A stretch of DNA of 64,000 nucleotides, taken from the NCBI GenBank assembly GCA_022560025.1, contig JAFISE010000008.1, forward strand, positions 248,001 to 312,000, read 5' to 3'. The DNA is from Stagonosporopsis chrysanthemi. Lineage: Eukaryota; Ascomycota; Dothideomycetes; Pleosporales; Didymellaceae. The notes beneath the pieces are model-generated. The model worked only from the letters and a program-made list of their open reading frames with translations, searched no databases and had not been told where the DNA came from. The position numbers and the translations under genes are program-made. Shown piece after piece: positions 11,535 to 21,556 of this stretch; the first letter of the stretch is position 1; each line of letters begins with the position of its first letter.

Positions 11535-12385
11535 TTATATCCAGGTCAGGTATGACGCAGCAACAAGCATCAAGGGCACTGCAATGGATGCGTAGCCGTT
11601 TACAACCATGGCGTGGGGTGCCGGTGAGCTGGTCGTAGCGTAGACAATCTGGAAGCCGATTTCCTGGCCGGGGTCCGTGCTGTTGAAGCAGTTTGACCTG
11701 TTGACTTCTGGGACGTCTTCGGGTTCGGCAAATGTGATGTCTGCGCACTGGACTATTGTCAGTGGTGATTCGAGTTCGTTTGTACTGAGTTGAACTCACG
11801 TTATACAACGCTGCGCCATGCTGCGCTAATTCAATAACCTGGATTGTTGCATTGTCGCCAACCTTTGGGGTGTAGTTTGCTGGCAGCGGAACTTGTGGCA
11901 AACAGAACGTGCCATCGTACTGCTGATTCGAAGGACCGGTAATTTGAAAGACACCGACTGCACTGTGCGAATAGTTGAGTGGTTCGTTGCCGTATCCCAT
12001 GTTGATATAGAATTGTGCGTTCGCGTGGCCTGGGAACCATCCTGGTTGGATAGATACAGCACCGCCTTTCAGAGGCCACTTCGTACGGTTCTGTGATGTT
12101 GGCATACCGCCGCCTGAGACATGTTAATACTTCTTGGAGGCACAGAGCGCAATGGCAGGTGTACTTACATGGGTACATCCATTGCATTCCATAAGGAAAC
12201 CCGTAAGTGCCATTGTCGTAATTGATTCCTAATGAGCCGGGAACGATGCTTGGGTCTGTCGGCGACGCGGTTCCATTCGTGTGGATGTTGTTCCCTCTCC
12301 AGCCGGGGTATACGATAACGGTATGCGCAGCAGCAAGGGACGACCAGCTGGCCACGAGGTAGATGAGTCCAGTAAATCGGAACAT
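11535..12385 (-). CDS. BIM1/X325-like copper-binding, GPI-anchored cell-surface protein
   Basis: Exons complement(11535..11747, 11800..12113, 12169..12385) give 247 aa; the introns are 52 and 55 nt. A signal peptide (residues 1-20, ending SLAAA) is followed directly by His21. This would be the exposed N-terminal histidine that forms the copper 'histidine brace' in LPMO-like X325/BIM1 proteins. Family-typical motifs are PGWRGNN, YPYGMQWMYPC-like (here FPYGMQWMYPCGG), FCLPQV and DNATIQVIE. Several N-glycosylation sequons and a C-terminal hydrophobic tail (AVPLMLVAASYLTW) suggest GPI anchoring. Known members bind Cu(II) and act in copper acquisition (Cryptococcus Bim1) or at the cell surface and are not thought to cleave polysaccharide. 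The specific role here is inferred. Confidence 0.88.
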
Positions 12386-13614
12386 GTTGGCGAGTCCAGT
12401 GATCAGATTTTAGGATTGAAGCGGATCGCCTTCCCTATGTATCCGATGGAAGATCGAATGTCAAAAGTCGCAAGGCAAGCCCAGCGGCGTGCGGTGGCGG
12501 GGGCATCAGCACTTATGGGGCCTCGCGGCCACGCCTCGTGCGACCACACTCGATTCGAAAATGCGAACGCCTCAAGCGAATGGAGCTCTGCAAAGGGTCT
12601 GCAGCTTGTGCGTCCGCTGGCTGGCCAGGCATTGCATGTCATCCGCTGTATCGGCCATCGTGAGCAGACTTGCGCGAATAGGCTTCTAGATAGCATATTG
12701 GCTTGACAGGGGACTCGACCAACGAGCTGCGGGAAGCACCTCGCGCTCCCGCCTCAGCAGGACCGGGCCAGATAGCGCACGCTGAGAGTATGGAGACGTG
12801 CAGTCTGATTCGCTGAGTCTATGTGACGGGCTTGCAACCTCTGCAGGTCAATCGGTAGCCGGATGCTGGTCTGTGCGAAGCGCCGACTCCACCTCCAAGC
12901 TTGGTCAAAACCGCGGATCATCTTGTGCAGTCCAAGAAGCGGAATACTATCGCGCGCGACTCGGTACGTGATAGTGTGATCGAAGCATGACTTTGTGAGA
13001 GCTGGCGCGTTGATGATGTGAGGTCTCTCTAAGGATTGGGGCTCAAAGAAGGGCTGGGTCATCACCTGCGATCAGCGTTGCGCGTTCATGGCAGCACAAG
13101 TTCTCAGTCAGCATGTCGCTGACGCTGATGCCACCAGAGAACGTGGACACCTGCCCGTCAATGGGTGCCATGTGACTGCGTGGATGCAAATGTCCTGTTG
13201 CTCTGCAGGTGCGGATGTTGTTGGTCGGTGCCGATTTGGTCTGGACGCCAGCGCAAGCGAGCCCGTTGTGGCGGACCCTTCCTATTAGGATTCGACTGAT
13301 CTTGCATGTTGGCAGGGGAAGAAAGGCACGCTGTCAAGCACTCACCAAAGAGGAAAGAAGTGGGGCGTGGATGCTTCGTCGCTGTAGCTCCACAATGACG
13401 GAGGAGGCAGGTCATCAGTTCGAGCTTCTGACGACAACGAAGGGCTCAGATTGGGCTTCTTCAATCTACGAATGTGACCTTTCTGCTGCTCGTGTTTGGG
13501 TCGAGCCCCAGATCAATCGTGAATAGGACACAAGTTTACGGGTCATGGCACTCATACGTCTGCTTGCATAGCTGGCTCCATACGGTATCCAAACATCGCA
13601 TCTGTATCCAAGCC
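12386..13614. other. Intergenic region, no gene recognised
   Basis: About 1.2 kb upstream of the BIM1-like gene and downstream of Nup82. Short open frames on both strands (for example plus strand 13209-13526) lack good start codons, splice-consistent extension or any motif. It probably contains the promoter of the BIM1-like gene. Confidence 0.5.
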
Positions 13615-16172
13615 TCAGTTGCCACCCTCCATAGGTATGGATATGCCAAGACTTCGCAGACGAGTCGTCGCCGCATCCACGAGCGCTGTGTTGCGCTGGA
13701 GCATTTCTTGAATATACTCATTCTCCTGCCTGCGCGAGTGTGACGGAACTTTCACACTCGCTGCACGCGTCTGTTCCTCCTGTGCTTCTTGTTGTGTGTC
13801 TTCCACTTGCTTTGCCAGTGTCTTGTGTAGCTCTTTGAGTTTGTGCAGTCGCTGCCATGCTGGGACCTCGCTTCCGTCGACATCGTCTGTGAGTTTTCTG
13901 TTCGATTTGTCCACAGAGCCCTCCATTGTCTGCAGTTCTTCCACGTAATTGGCTTCCTTTTCGCTAAGCTCGGTTGAGCCGATGCTGTTCATCTTCCGAC
14001 GGAGGCTCTCGTAGCGTGCGTTGATTGCATCTTGTCTTTTCCTGACCTGCTCCAGCCGGTCGTCGATCTGTGCTGATCCATACAATGAGCCGTTGTCCGA
14101 AGGCTCTTCATCGTTGCCGATGACAGCATCAATTTTAGGGATGACCTCGGCTGTCCTATATACTTGATCCCGGAACTCATCTTGGAGGCGCGTAGCGCGA
14201 TTAAATAGATCGGCGACAGCTTTCTGAAGCTTTTCTGTATGCGCAGACAGGACTCGGTGAACGTCCATTAGCAATTCTAGATTGGCAGGTGATAGTCTCA
14301 CTTCTTCTTTAAGAGAAGCCTTGTGTCGCGCGGGGATGTTGATGGAGTTGAGGAGGTTGAACTGCTCATAGAACTCCTTAGGTTCTCGCCACGCTTCACG
14401 CACCTCCTTCTGAGGAACATCCCCCTCTAGATAATCGGCAAGCTCCTCCTCTGTCGGTAATCCATCCTCGGGAGCGTCAAGCACGGCAGCTTGAGGCTCA
14501 TCGTTGACAGTGGTCAAAAGAATGTACCCGACATTGCCATCCTCGACAACTACAGCTGAAGTGACTTCTTGTCCAGCTGTCGATCGGCGCTCCAGGTGCT
14601 GTGTGACTTGGCTACTGGCAGATGCTAGAAGCCGTTGTAGGCGAAAATCGGATCCTTCTGCATGTGGCTCTGAGAGCTCGTTCTCAAGCTTTCGTATCCA
14701 GGGCTCCATAGAGATGTATGTGACTCCACTAGCGGTCGAAACGAAGAATGAGAAGTCGGTGTGAATGTCTTGTGTGATTGTTTGGTTGAATGTTGACTCG
14801 CCACTTCCCTTCAGAGTGATAGTCTCGGCAATGATCAGGTCATGCTCTGTTTGTGTGACTTCGAAGTCGTCCTGTCGAATGTCAGCAGTAGAACAATTGC
14901 ATCTTTATGAGTACTTACCTCCGCAGAAGGGAGCCAACGCCCGACAATGCCCTCCAAGTCAATGCAAACATGGACCTTGCACGTATCAGTCAGTAAGCAG
15001 ACAACTGCTGCCGGTAGTCCTTCAGCAGCCTCCTCTTCTGTACCGTCTGAGAAGGTCTTCAGAGAGTAGACGATCATGTCGCTCAGCTCGAAATCTTCAA
15101 CCTGAGGTGTGATCGTGAACGGACCCTGTAACAGAGGTACTGCTGGCGTGCTTGATGGGCGGTTAAAAACCTTGATCGAATCGCCATTTGACAACGTTTC
15201 AATGAACGGCTCTTCGTAGAGGAGATCGGAAAGCCACGAGAGCTGCTTCTCTGATGTTTTGACGTCCTCCTTCGGCGCATCGTCATCCTCTGACAGTTCG
15301 GTGTAAGTAATGTTGATTGATGAGGCCAAGGTCTGTAAGAATGTGAACGCTCCAGATGATTCAACCAACTGCCAGCGACTTGGAAGGATTGGACACAGTG
15401 CATACACGTTTCCGATGACGGTAGCAATCCACAGCGTCATGGGCGCCCAGCCGTGCACACCTTCTTGCTCAGGCAAATCTCCGAAGCAAGCAGATGCAAC
15501 TTCTAGCTCCACCGAATCTGGAGAAAATCCCTTAGATGCCCCATAGATCGATGCCCCAAGGTCATCTTGGTCCTTTTGCGCGTTGATCAACTTGACCAGG
15601 TCGATCGAGAGGGTGGGCTCACTAAACGTTGACCTGTCTGCACGGTTGACTTCCCATAAGCGTACCACTCCCGATTTTGTTATAGTGACCAGACAACGTC
15701 CATGATAGCCAAGAGGATGCCAGAGTGTTGTCGCGATTGGCGACTCTTCGAGAACGTGCGCGGTGGGACCGACCTGGAACGTTTTCGGCTTGATGGGGTC
15801 TTCGCCGTTGCCAGATTCGAGATGCGAGGAGTCAGGGAGAGCTACAACGTGGACCGTGTGAGAAGTCGAGACTGCCAGGTAGTCGCCAGCAGGAGAAATG
15901 GTGAGTCGAGTTATTGGGAGTGGAATCGACACTCTGAGGGTGCGGTATGCAGGAGACACGCCCTCCTTCAAGTTGACCAAGTCTGCCCATCTGATTTCGT
16001 GGCCGACGGCGACAAAGACCTCCGAGCCTCTTGCCGCGATAGTCTTCCGTGGGCCAAAGTCCTTTCTTTTGGCTGCAGCGCCGTTTCCGTTGCTCTGCTT
16101 AGGCGCAAACAAATGGTAACCGGGGCTGGGGCGCGAAAGCCAATTTGGCGTGTAACTGAGCACTTTCGGCAT
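13615..16172 (-). CDS. Nucleoporin Nup82/Nup88 homologue
   Basis: Exons complement(13615..14871, 14919..16172), joined by a 47-nt intron (GTAAGT ... CTGAC ... CAG), encode 836 aa. The start is the ATG at 16172 (MPKVLSYTPNWLSRPSPGY). The first ~490 residues look like a beta-propeller: alternating hydrophobic strands, with HPLGYHGRCLVTITKSG as a conserved-looking blade. The last ~230 residues are predicted coiled coil (Leu/Glu/Lys heptads, with a conserved SPANLELLMDVHRVL stretch). This architecture fits Nup82 (fungi)/Nup88 (animals), the cytoplasmic-face nuclear pore subunit that anchors the Nup159-Nsp1 mRNA-export platform. It is divergent from cbc2 with 279 bp between start codons. Confidence 0.8.
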
Positions 16173-16451
16173 GTCGACCTGGTTCCGTTGACCGCGTCTA
16201 TTTGATTGCGGCGGTCGGTCTGGTAGGTGAGGAAAGTGAGAGAGCAAAGCTGCGGCGCGCAAACAAAAGCGAGAGCTACCGTGAAAGAAGCTCGACGCGT
16301 GCAGGCTTGGCACTGGCAGCTACAACCATGAAGCTCTCTAACCACGACCACGTTACCTTCACTACACCCAACGTGCCCGCAAAGATCTCAACACCTTGCT
16401 CAATCGAGTCGCAAACATCTCCTGTAGATATTCCTGGAAGTTTCAAACACA
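16173..16451. promoter_or_regulatory. Shared bidirectional promoter of Nup82 and cbc2
   Basis: Only 279 bp separate the start codons of two divergent mRNA-export genes, so their core promoters and 5' UTRs overlap here. No TATA box was seen. A short upstream ATG frame at 16328-16486 (+) overlaps the cbc2 start and could act as a uORF. Confidence 0.55.
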
Positions 16452-17191
16452 ATGCCGGCGCTCAGAAGTACAATCGAGCGCCTTGACAAGCCGAGTTCAT
16501 ATGCTACGGCAAAGGTGCGCCTCTGTCATTATCTCGCCTACGACAGACGCTGACAGTTTACAACAGAAGCGCAGAAGGAACCGCGACGACGACGAGCGAG
16601 GTCCTACTCCTGAGATCGAGGACAAGCTGAAGGACGCGACAACGCTCTACGTCGGCAACCTGTCATTCTACACAACGGAAGAGCAGATTCACGAGCTATT
16701 CTCCAAGTACGTGGCCATTTCTCCTACACGCCCTATACCAGCCCTTTCAAAGATGACACAATCTTCGTTAATCCCAGCTCACTCCGATGCACATGTTGCA
16801 CTTGAGGTGAAAGCGATATCACGTCTGAGCACTTTCCCACATGACAACTTCACCCGCGCAGTCTGTCCATCACACATACTGACCAGCGTCAAGGTGCGGC
16901 GAAATCAAGCGCCTCGTCATGGGCCTCGATCGTTTCCAAAAGACACCCTGCGGCTTCTGCTTTGTCGAGTATTACACACACCAGGACGCTCTTGACTGCA
17001 TGAAGTACATCGGCGGCACAAAACTTGACGAGCGTGTCATTCGTACCGATTTGGACGAAGGCTTCGCCGAAGGCAGGCAGTACGGGCGAGGCAAATCTGG
17101 AGGCCAGGTGCGCGACGAATACCGCGACGAATACGACCCTGGACGGGGTGGTTACGGCAGGGTGTACGCGGATGAGTACGATGAGCGATAA
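16452..17191 (+). CDS. cbc2: Nuclear cap-binding complex small subunit (CBP20/Cbc2)
   Basis: Exons 16452..16514, 16567..16706 and 16894..17191 encode 166 aa; the introns are 52 and 187 nt. One RRM is present: RNP2-like TTLYVGNLSFYT near residue 49 and RNP1-like CGFCFVEYYTH about 40 residues later. It is preceded by a basic stretch and followed by the conserved tail DLDEGFAEGRQYGRGKSGGQVRDEY (positions ~17049-17124), which is diagnostic of CBP20. With CBP80 it binds the m7G cap of nascent RNA polymerase II transcripts and promotes splicing, 3' processing and export. The second intron, which splits the RRM just after ELFSK, is longer than most in this window. Confidence 0.93.
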
Positions 17192-17377
17192 ATTTTCAAG
17201 AGGTCAAGGAAATACCACTGCATGGAAGGAGTCAGGCGTCGGGTCAATCATGATGTTTACAGGCTTGGTGCAGCAGCACACCACATGCCTAGTCTAGGTA
17301 CATTACATCTAACAGTATCAGTGCCAGTCTTTTTGAACGCCTTCGCTCGTGCTACACATTGTCGCCATTACGCGATC

Positions 17378-18286
17378 TTACTTGGTACGATCAGCAAGCT
17401 CGAACGTCTGTCTCCGCTCGGTCGCCCTCAAAACTTCCTCGAGCCACCACACGTGTATGCGCGGATCGTTTGTCAGCTCGGGATGGAAACTGCAGCCGAA
17501 TACATTGCCCTGCCGCACTGCAATGATGTCTTCCTTTCCAGCATGGTCATGCTCCTGAGATTCCTGCAGCGACGGGTTCTTCATAGACAGCGTCGCCATG
17601 ACCTCTACGTCACGATTCACCTGCTCTTTCGCCAGCTCATCAACAGGCGACTTGCTAGGCGCAACCACCGTCTCGTCTCTTGCCTCTTCATCCGTCTGTA
17701 CGCCCTTCACGTGAGGCAGTATCTTCTCGACCACGGGCGCGCGAATGAACACGCATCGGTATGGCTGGTCAGCGCCCTTGTCCGCAGAGGCACCAAGGAA
17801 TGGTAGGTTGAGACTTGCTTGGAAGCTTTCTTGCTGGCGGCCGAAGTGGTTTCTGTTTACTCTTACGTCAAGACCACCAATGAGTTCTTGCCCGCCTTTT
17901 TTCGTTCGGTTGGCGCTTTCTGCGAGGAGGATTAGGCCGGCGCATGTGCCCCAGGTTGGCTTCCTTTGCACCCTGTTGCGCGATTAGCACTGCGCCCACG
18001 ACACAAGCCGCTGTAGAACATACTTGACGAATTCCCTCAGCGGCTCCAGTATCCCACTTCGTGCGGCTACAAGACTCATTGTTGTGCTCTCGCCGCCGGG
18101 AATGATCAGACCTTCACACTGTGCCAGCTCCTGTGGTGTGCGCACTTCAATGAAGTCCCACTTCGCGTCGACACCCTTCTTCAGCTTCAACGCCGCTGCA
18201 GCTTGTCGCAAAAGCTGTACGTGCTCACTGAATGCACCCTGGAGCGCCAGAACACCCACCGTGAAGTCAGGAATCGTGACTGTCAT
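17378..18286 (-). CDS. Pyridoxal 5'-phosphate synthase glutaminase subunit Pdx2 (SNO/PdxT)
   Basis: Exons complement(17378..17972, 18024..18286) with a 51-nt intron encode 285 aa. It is a class I glutamine amidotransferase. The oxyanion/GGEST loop is at IIPGGESTTM (residues ~61-70), the nucleophile is Cys98 in TWGTCAGLI, and the His/Glu of the triad sit in FHPELTND near the C-terminus. GGLDVRVNRNHFGRQ is a further Pdx2 signature. It hydrolyses glutamine and channels ammonia to the Pdx1/SNZ lyase that makes PLP. A polar, acidic ~45-residue insertion before the final motif makes it longer than bacterial PdxT (~190 aa), as is usual in fungi. It is divergent from the phosphopantetheinyl transferase with 258 bp between starts. 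No Pdx1 gene is in the window. Confidence 0.94.
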
Positions 18287-18544
18287 GTTGCAACTCTTCT
18301 TACGAGTACATGTGTTGAAATGAGTGGATGTGAAAGGCGTCCGAGTCACACAGCATGCGGCGAAGGTGTGGGTTATCGATAACAAAAATCTGGGGCTCTT
18401 GCTCTACAATTGCTCGAATCGGAGCGCGTCTCCGAGGTTGAGGTCCAGACGTCAGCAAGCGGCCCCTCCATTGCCGCGAATAGCCTTACTTAACGCGGTG
18501 CGGACTACGAGGTCAGAGGAGTTGGATGTTCATGAATCGACATC
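18287..18544. promoter_or_regulatory. Shared promoter region of Pdx2 and phosphopantetheinyl transferase
   Basis: 258 bp lie between divergent start codons. An out-of-frame ATG at 18531 precedes the transferase start by 14 nt and could reduce its translation. Confidence 0.45.
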
Positions 18545-19706
18545 ATGGCCGATCCAGATTCAGGAAAGAGACGCGGGCTCACGTGTTGGCTACTGGATAC
18601 CCGGACGTTGTGGCCGGGGGATAAGATCGCGGAGTCTGTAGGTATCTAATTCCTGCTGTCTTGTGATATCTGGCAGTTAGATTACACTGCAACCCTCACC
18701 AAATCCTCAGACACACGACAATGAACCATACTGATCATGGTCCCAGGCAAAAGAAGCACTTGCCCTCATCAGCCCAGAAGAAAGGGACCTCATCCTGCGA
18801 AAGTACCATGTCGCTGACGCGAAAATGAGCCTGGCATCCGCCTTGTTGAAACGCCTCTTCATCCACAAAACCCTCGGTATCCCATGGGCAGATATAGCGT
18901 TTGGCCGCAAACGCGATCCCAAGCACGGGAAACCCTGCGCCTTACTCCCAGCCCCCTTGCACGGCCCCGCACCCTGTGAATTCAACGTCTCGCACCAAGC
19001 CGGCCTCGTCGCGCTCGTAGGGTGCGCAACTGAAGCCCTCGATGCCGAACTGGGTGTCGACATTGTCTGTGTAAACGAGCGTAACGAGGGGAAGATGATT
19101 GAGTCCGACGGCTTCGAGGCGTGGATAGACATGTACGCCGAGATCTTCAGTGCCGAGGAGGCCTTCGACATGAAATACAACGTCTCGCCCTTCCCCCTCC
19201 TCGACGGCACAGTTGTCTCGCCTGAGATGCTGGGCCGCCAGGACCGGTGTTGCACCATGGGGCAGCAACTCTCTGCCGCCCTGCCGGGCGGCGAGCAACG
19301 CTCGTTCTCCAGCGATCTACTCATCGATGCGAAGCTAAGAAGATTCTACACGTTCTGGTGCTACAAAGAGGCATACATCAAGCTGGATGGCGAGGCCCTG
19401 CTGGCGACTTGGATTCCGCAGCTCGAGTTCAAGCATGTGCGTGCGCCAAGGCCAGGAACGCCGGCTAGGTGCAGTACACATGGGACGTGGGGCGAGCGAA
19501 TTAGCGATGCTGAGGTGTGGTTCAAACATAAGCATATGAAGGAGTGTCGGGTGGAGATTCAGGCGTACGGGGAGGACTTTATGATTGGCGTTGCGGCGAA
19601 GGAGAGGACATGGGAGAGCGAGGGTGCAGGGCTGCCAGAGGTGCTAACAGAGTTTCAGAGTTTGCATTTGGAGGAGGATGTTATGAGGGTTGCAAGACAG
19701 GCGTAG
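18545..19706 (+). CDS. 4'-phosphopantetheinyl transferase (Sfp/NpgA type)
   Basis: Exons 18545..18637 and 18747..19706 with a 109-nt intron encode 350 aa. The first exon supplies GLTCWLLDTRTLWPG, the usual N-terminal strand of fungal enzymes. Core motifs are present: the P2 motif GVDIV at residues 134-138 (Mg-binding Asp) and P3 FWCYKEAYIK around Trp235-Lys243, including catalytic Glu239 and Lys243. NVSHQAG carries the conserved His. The enzyme transfers phosphopantetheine from CoA to carrier domains of polyketide synthases, peptide synthetases, alpha-aminoadipate reductase and probably fatty-acid synthase. A single such gene (npgA/cfwA in Aspergillus) is generally needed for lysine, siderophores and pigments. 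The exon 1 donor (GTAGGT) is weaker than its neighbours, so the junction is inferred from phase. Confidence 0.88.
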
Positions 19707-19877
19707 ATGGGGTCACACATTGGAGTGAGCAGTGAAAAAATGAAGATACGGGAGAATTATATACACCGTAGTGCAACCATATTTCTCTGCTTGGTTCCGA
19801 TACAACAGCGCAGGTTCTTGATCTTAGGGATTGTCGCTAATCTAAGCAACTTCTATGGGTATCGTGCGAAAGAATAT

Positions 19878-20997
19878 CTAGTACCTCATAGCAGGAGGCG
19901 TCGAAGCAGCCGGCAACTCGTTCATTCCTCGACCACCACCAATCTCTACCGGCACTTGACTCGCTGGTGCCTCCGCCGCATACGCATAGCGATCTTTGTC
20001 TGCCGCTTGTACCGCGGTATACTTATATCCAGGCGGCGTTGTGTCCACTTCGTTATGCTGCACTTCACCAGCCCTGGCTTTGTTCTTCCTCCTCTTCAGA
20101 AGCAGAAGTAAGAGGCCCAGGACCGCTATGATAGCGACCAGACCGCCAAGTACGATGCCAGCAATTGCGCCTTCCGCGAGGCCGGTGCCCGAGTCATCGG
20201 TCGAGGGTGGCGATGCCGACGATGTCGGTGAGGGCGAGGACGAGGTTGTGGAAAGTTGTATTCGCTCCGCAGCATACACTGAGACATTCGCAGGTACATC
20301 ATAATTTTTACCCGGCTTCTTCACACACATGTCTTGCACAGTTGTAAGGACGTTCCCCAAGATCGTCAGGTCGTCGTACTGGTAGAGACATGTCGCACAG
20401 GACTCCGCATCAGCTGTGAAGTTCGCATTGGTGTTGTGTTCGCAGAAGTCGAAGCTCCCTGGGTCGCTTTTGATGTTGTAGTCAATTGACGAGCGGATCT
20501 CGCTACAGCTATCGCTGCAGCGTTGGTAGATTGAGGAGGAGCTGATGTTGGGGTTTTCTTCGTCCGCAAAGCGTCCGAAGATGCAAAAGTCAATAACGCC
20601 CTTATTGTTGACTTTGGTTATTGTCAGCGACTTTACGAGGAACTAAGTCTTTGCGGTTTGTAATAAAAGCATTGAGGAACTTACAAAGGAACCACGTAGT
20701 ATCCTGTTCGGTGTACTGTGTACCCTCGTCCTCGAAAGTTGTTCGCCAACCACTTGTCATCTGGCAATTCTGACATGCGCGGAACTTTAATGCAGCTGCA
20801 GTTGAATTGGTCGCCAGGTATTGCCAGTTGTAGCAAGGGAGCATGTCGTTGAATGTGAGTGACTGGTTCCTCCAGCTTGGGTTGCCATCATTGCGATCTA
20901 TACATTTCGACGCGCATGGTGAATCTGGGCTGACTTCAAGTGCGGTACACAAGGTAGATAGGAGGGCCAGAACAGTGGCGGTCACCGAATGCCACAT
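19878..20997 (-). CDS. Secreted-type single-pass membrane protein, cysteine-rich ectodomain, unknown function
   Basis: Exons complement(19878..20611, 20685..20997) with a 73-nt intron encode 348 aa. There is a signal peptide (residues ~1-19, VTATVLALLSTLCTA). The ectodomain holds paired cysteines in two similar modules: CxxxC near the start and CQNCQ, then CSDSC ... CATCLYQY. A Ser/Thr/Pro-rich stalk follows, then one membrane span (AIAGIVLGGLVAIIAVLGLLLLLL), a basic stop-transfer RRKNK and an ~85-residue cytosolic tail rich in Pro/Ala/Tyr. This layout resembles fungal surface sensor or 'glycoprotein X-like' proteins, but I do not recognise a named family. It is convergent with the upstream transferase gene. 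Confidence 0.75.
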
Positions 20998-21556
20998 GGC
21001 TACTGGTTGAAGATGGCAACACAAGAAGGAATTACTCGAGAAGAGCAGCCAGAATGTGAGGGCGAATCTCTCCGTAATCAAGGTTACGCCTAGTAGCACT
21101 AATGTTCAGGCCTCCTATCTTGCTCATATTCTACATTTACCTGCGAGCTGTGTCATCGAGGCTGAGGGCCGATATCGACAGTGCTGACCTGGAGCTTTAC
21201 CCGATATAGTTAGCTCGTCGATGTCTCAGCCAATCGGAGGATGAGGACTGAGGCGCAGTGAACTATTTCAGGCCGCCATCAGATGAACTGCAGGCATCAG
21301 GCCTCAACCGGTCGTACTGATTCGGCGCAATGCGATCAATGCTCGCCAAAATCTCTCGATGCAGTGAGGAACATTATACAAGCACTTGAAGCCTGCTGTA
21401 ATCCTCAACGAAGCTAAGAACCCAAAGCAGGTAAGACAATACCGGCTTGAAGCTTTGTATGCGAGAGGAATCCCTTTGACGCTTTGTAGCTCTACACACC
21501 GATACTGAGATAAGTCGGTTCTGCTGAGCAAGTATGACCCGGTGAAACAAATTTAA
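20998..21556. other. Intergenic region, promoter of the membrane-protein gene
   Basis: About 560 bp lie between two minus-strand genes. A short minus-strand frame (21304-21531) has no motif. No RNA gene was recognised. Confidence 0.45.

Noticed and set aside
13209..13526. 105-codon plus-strand frame between BIM1-like and Nup82 genes
   Set aside because: No conserved features, and no exon-intron signals to extend it.
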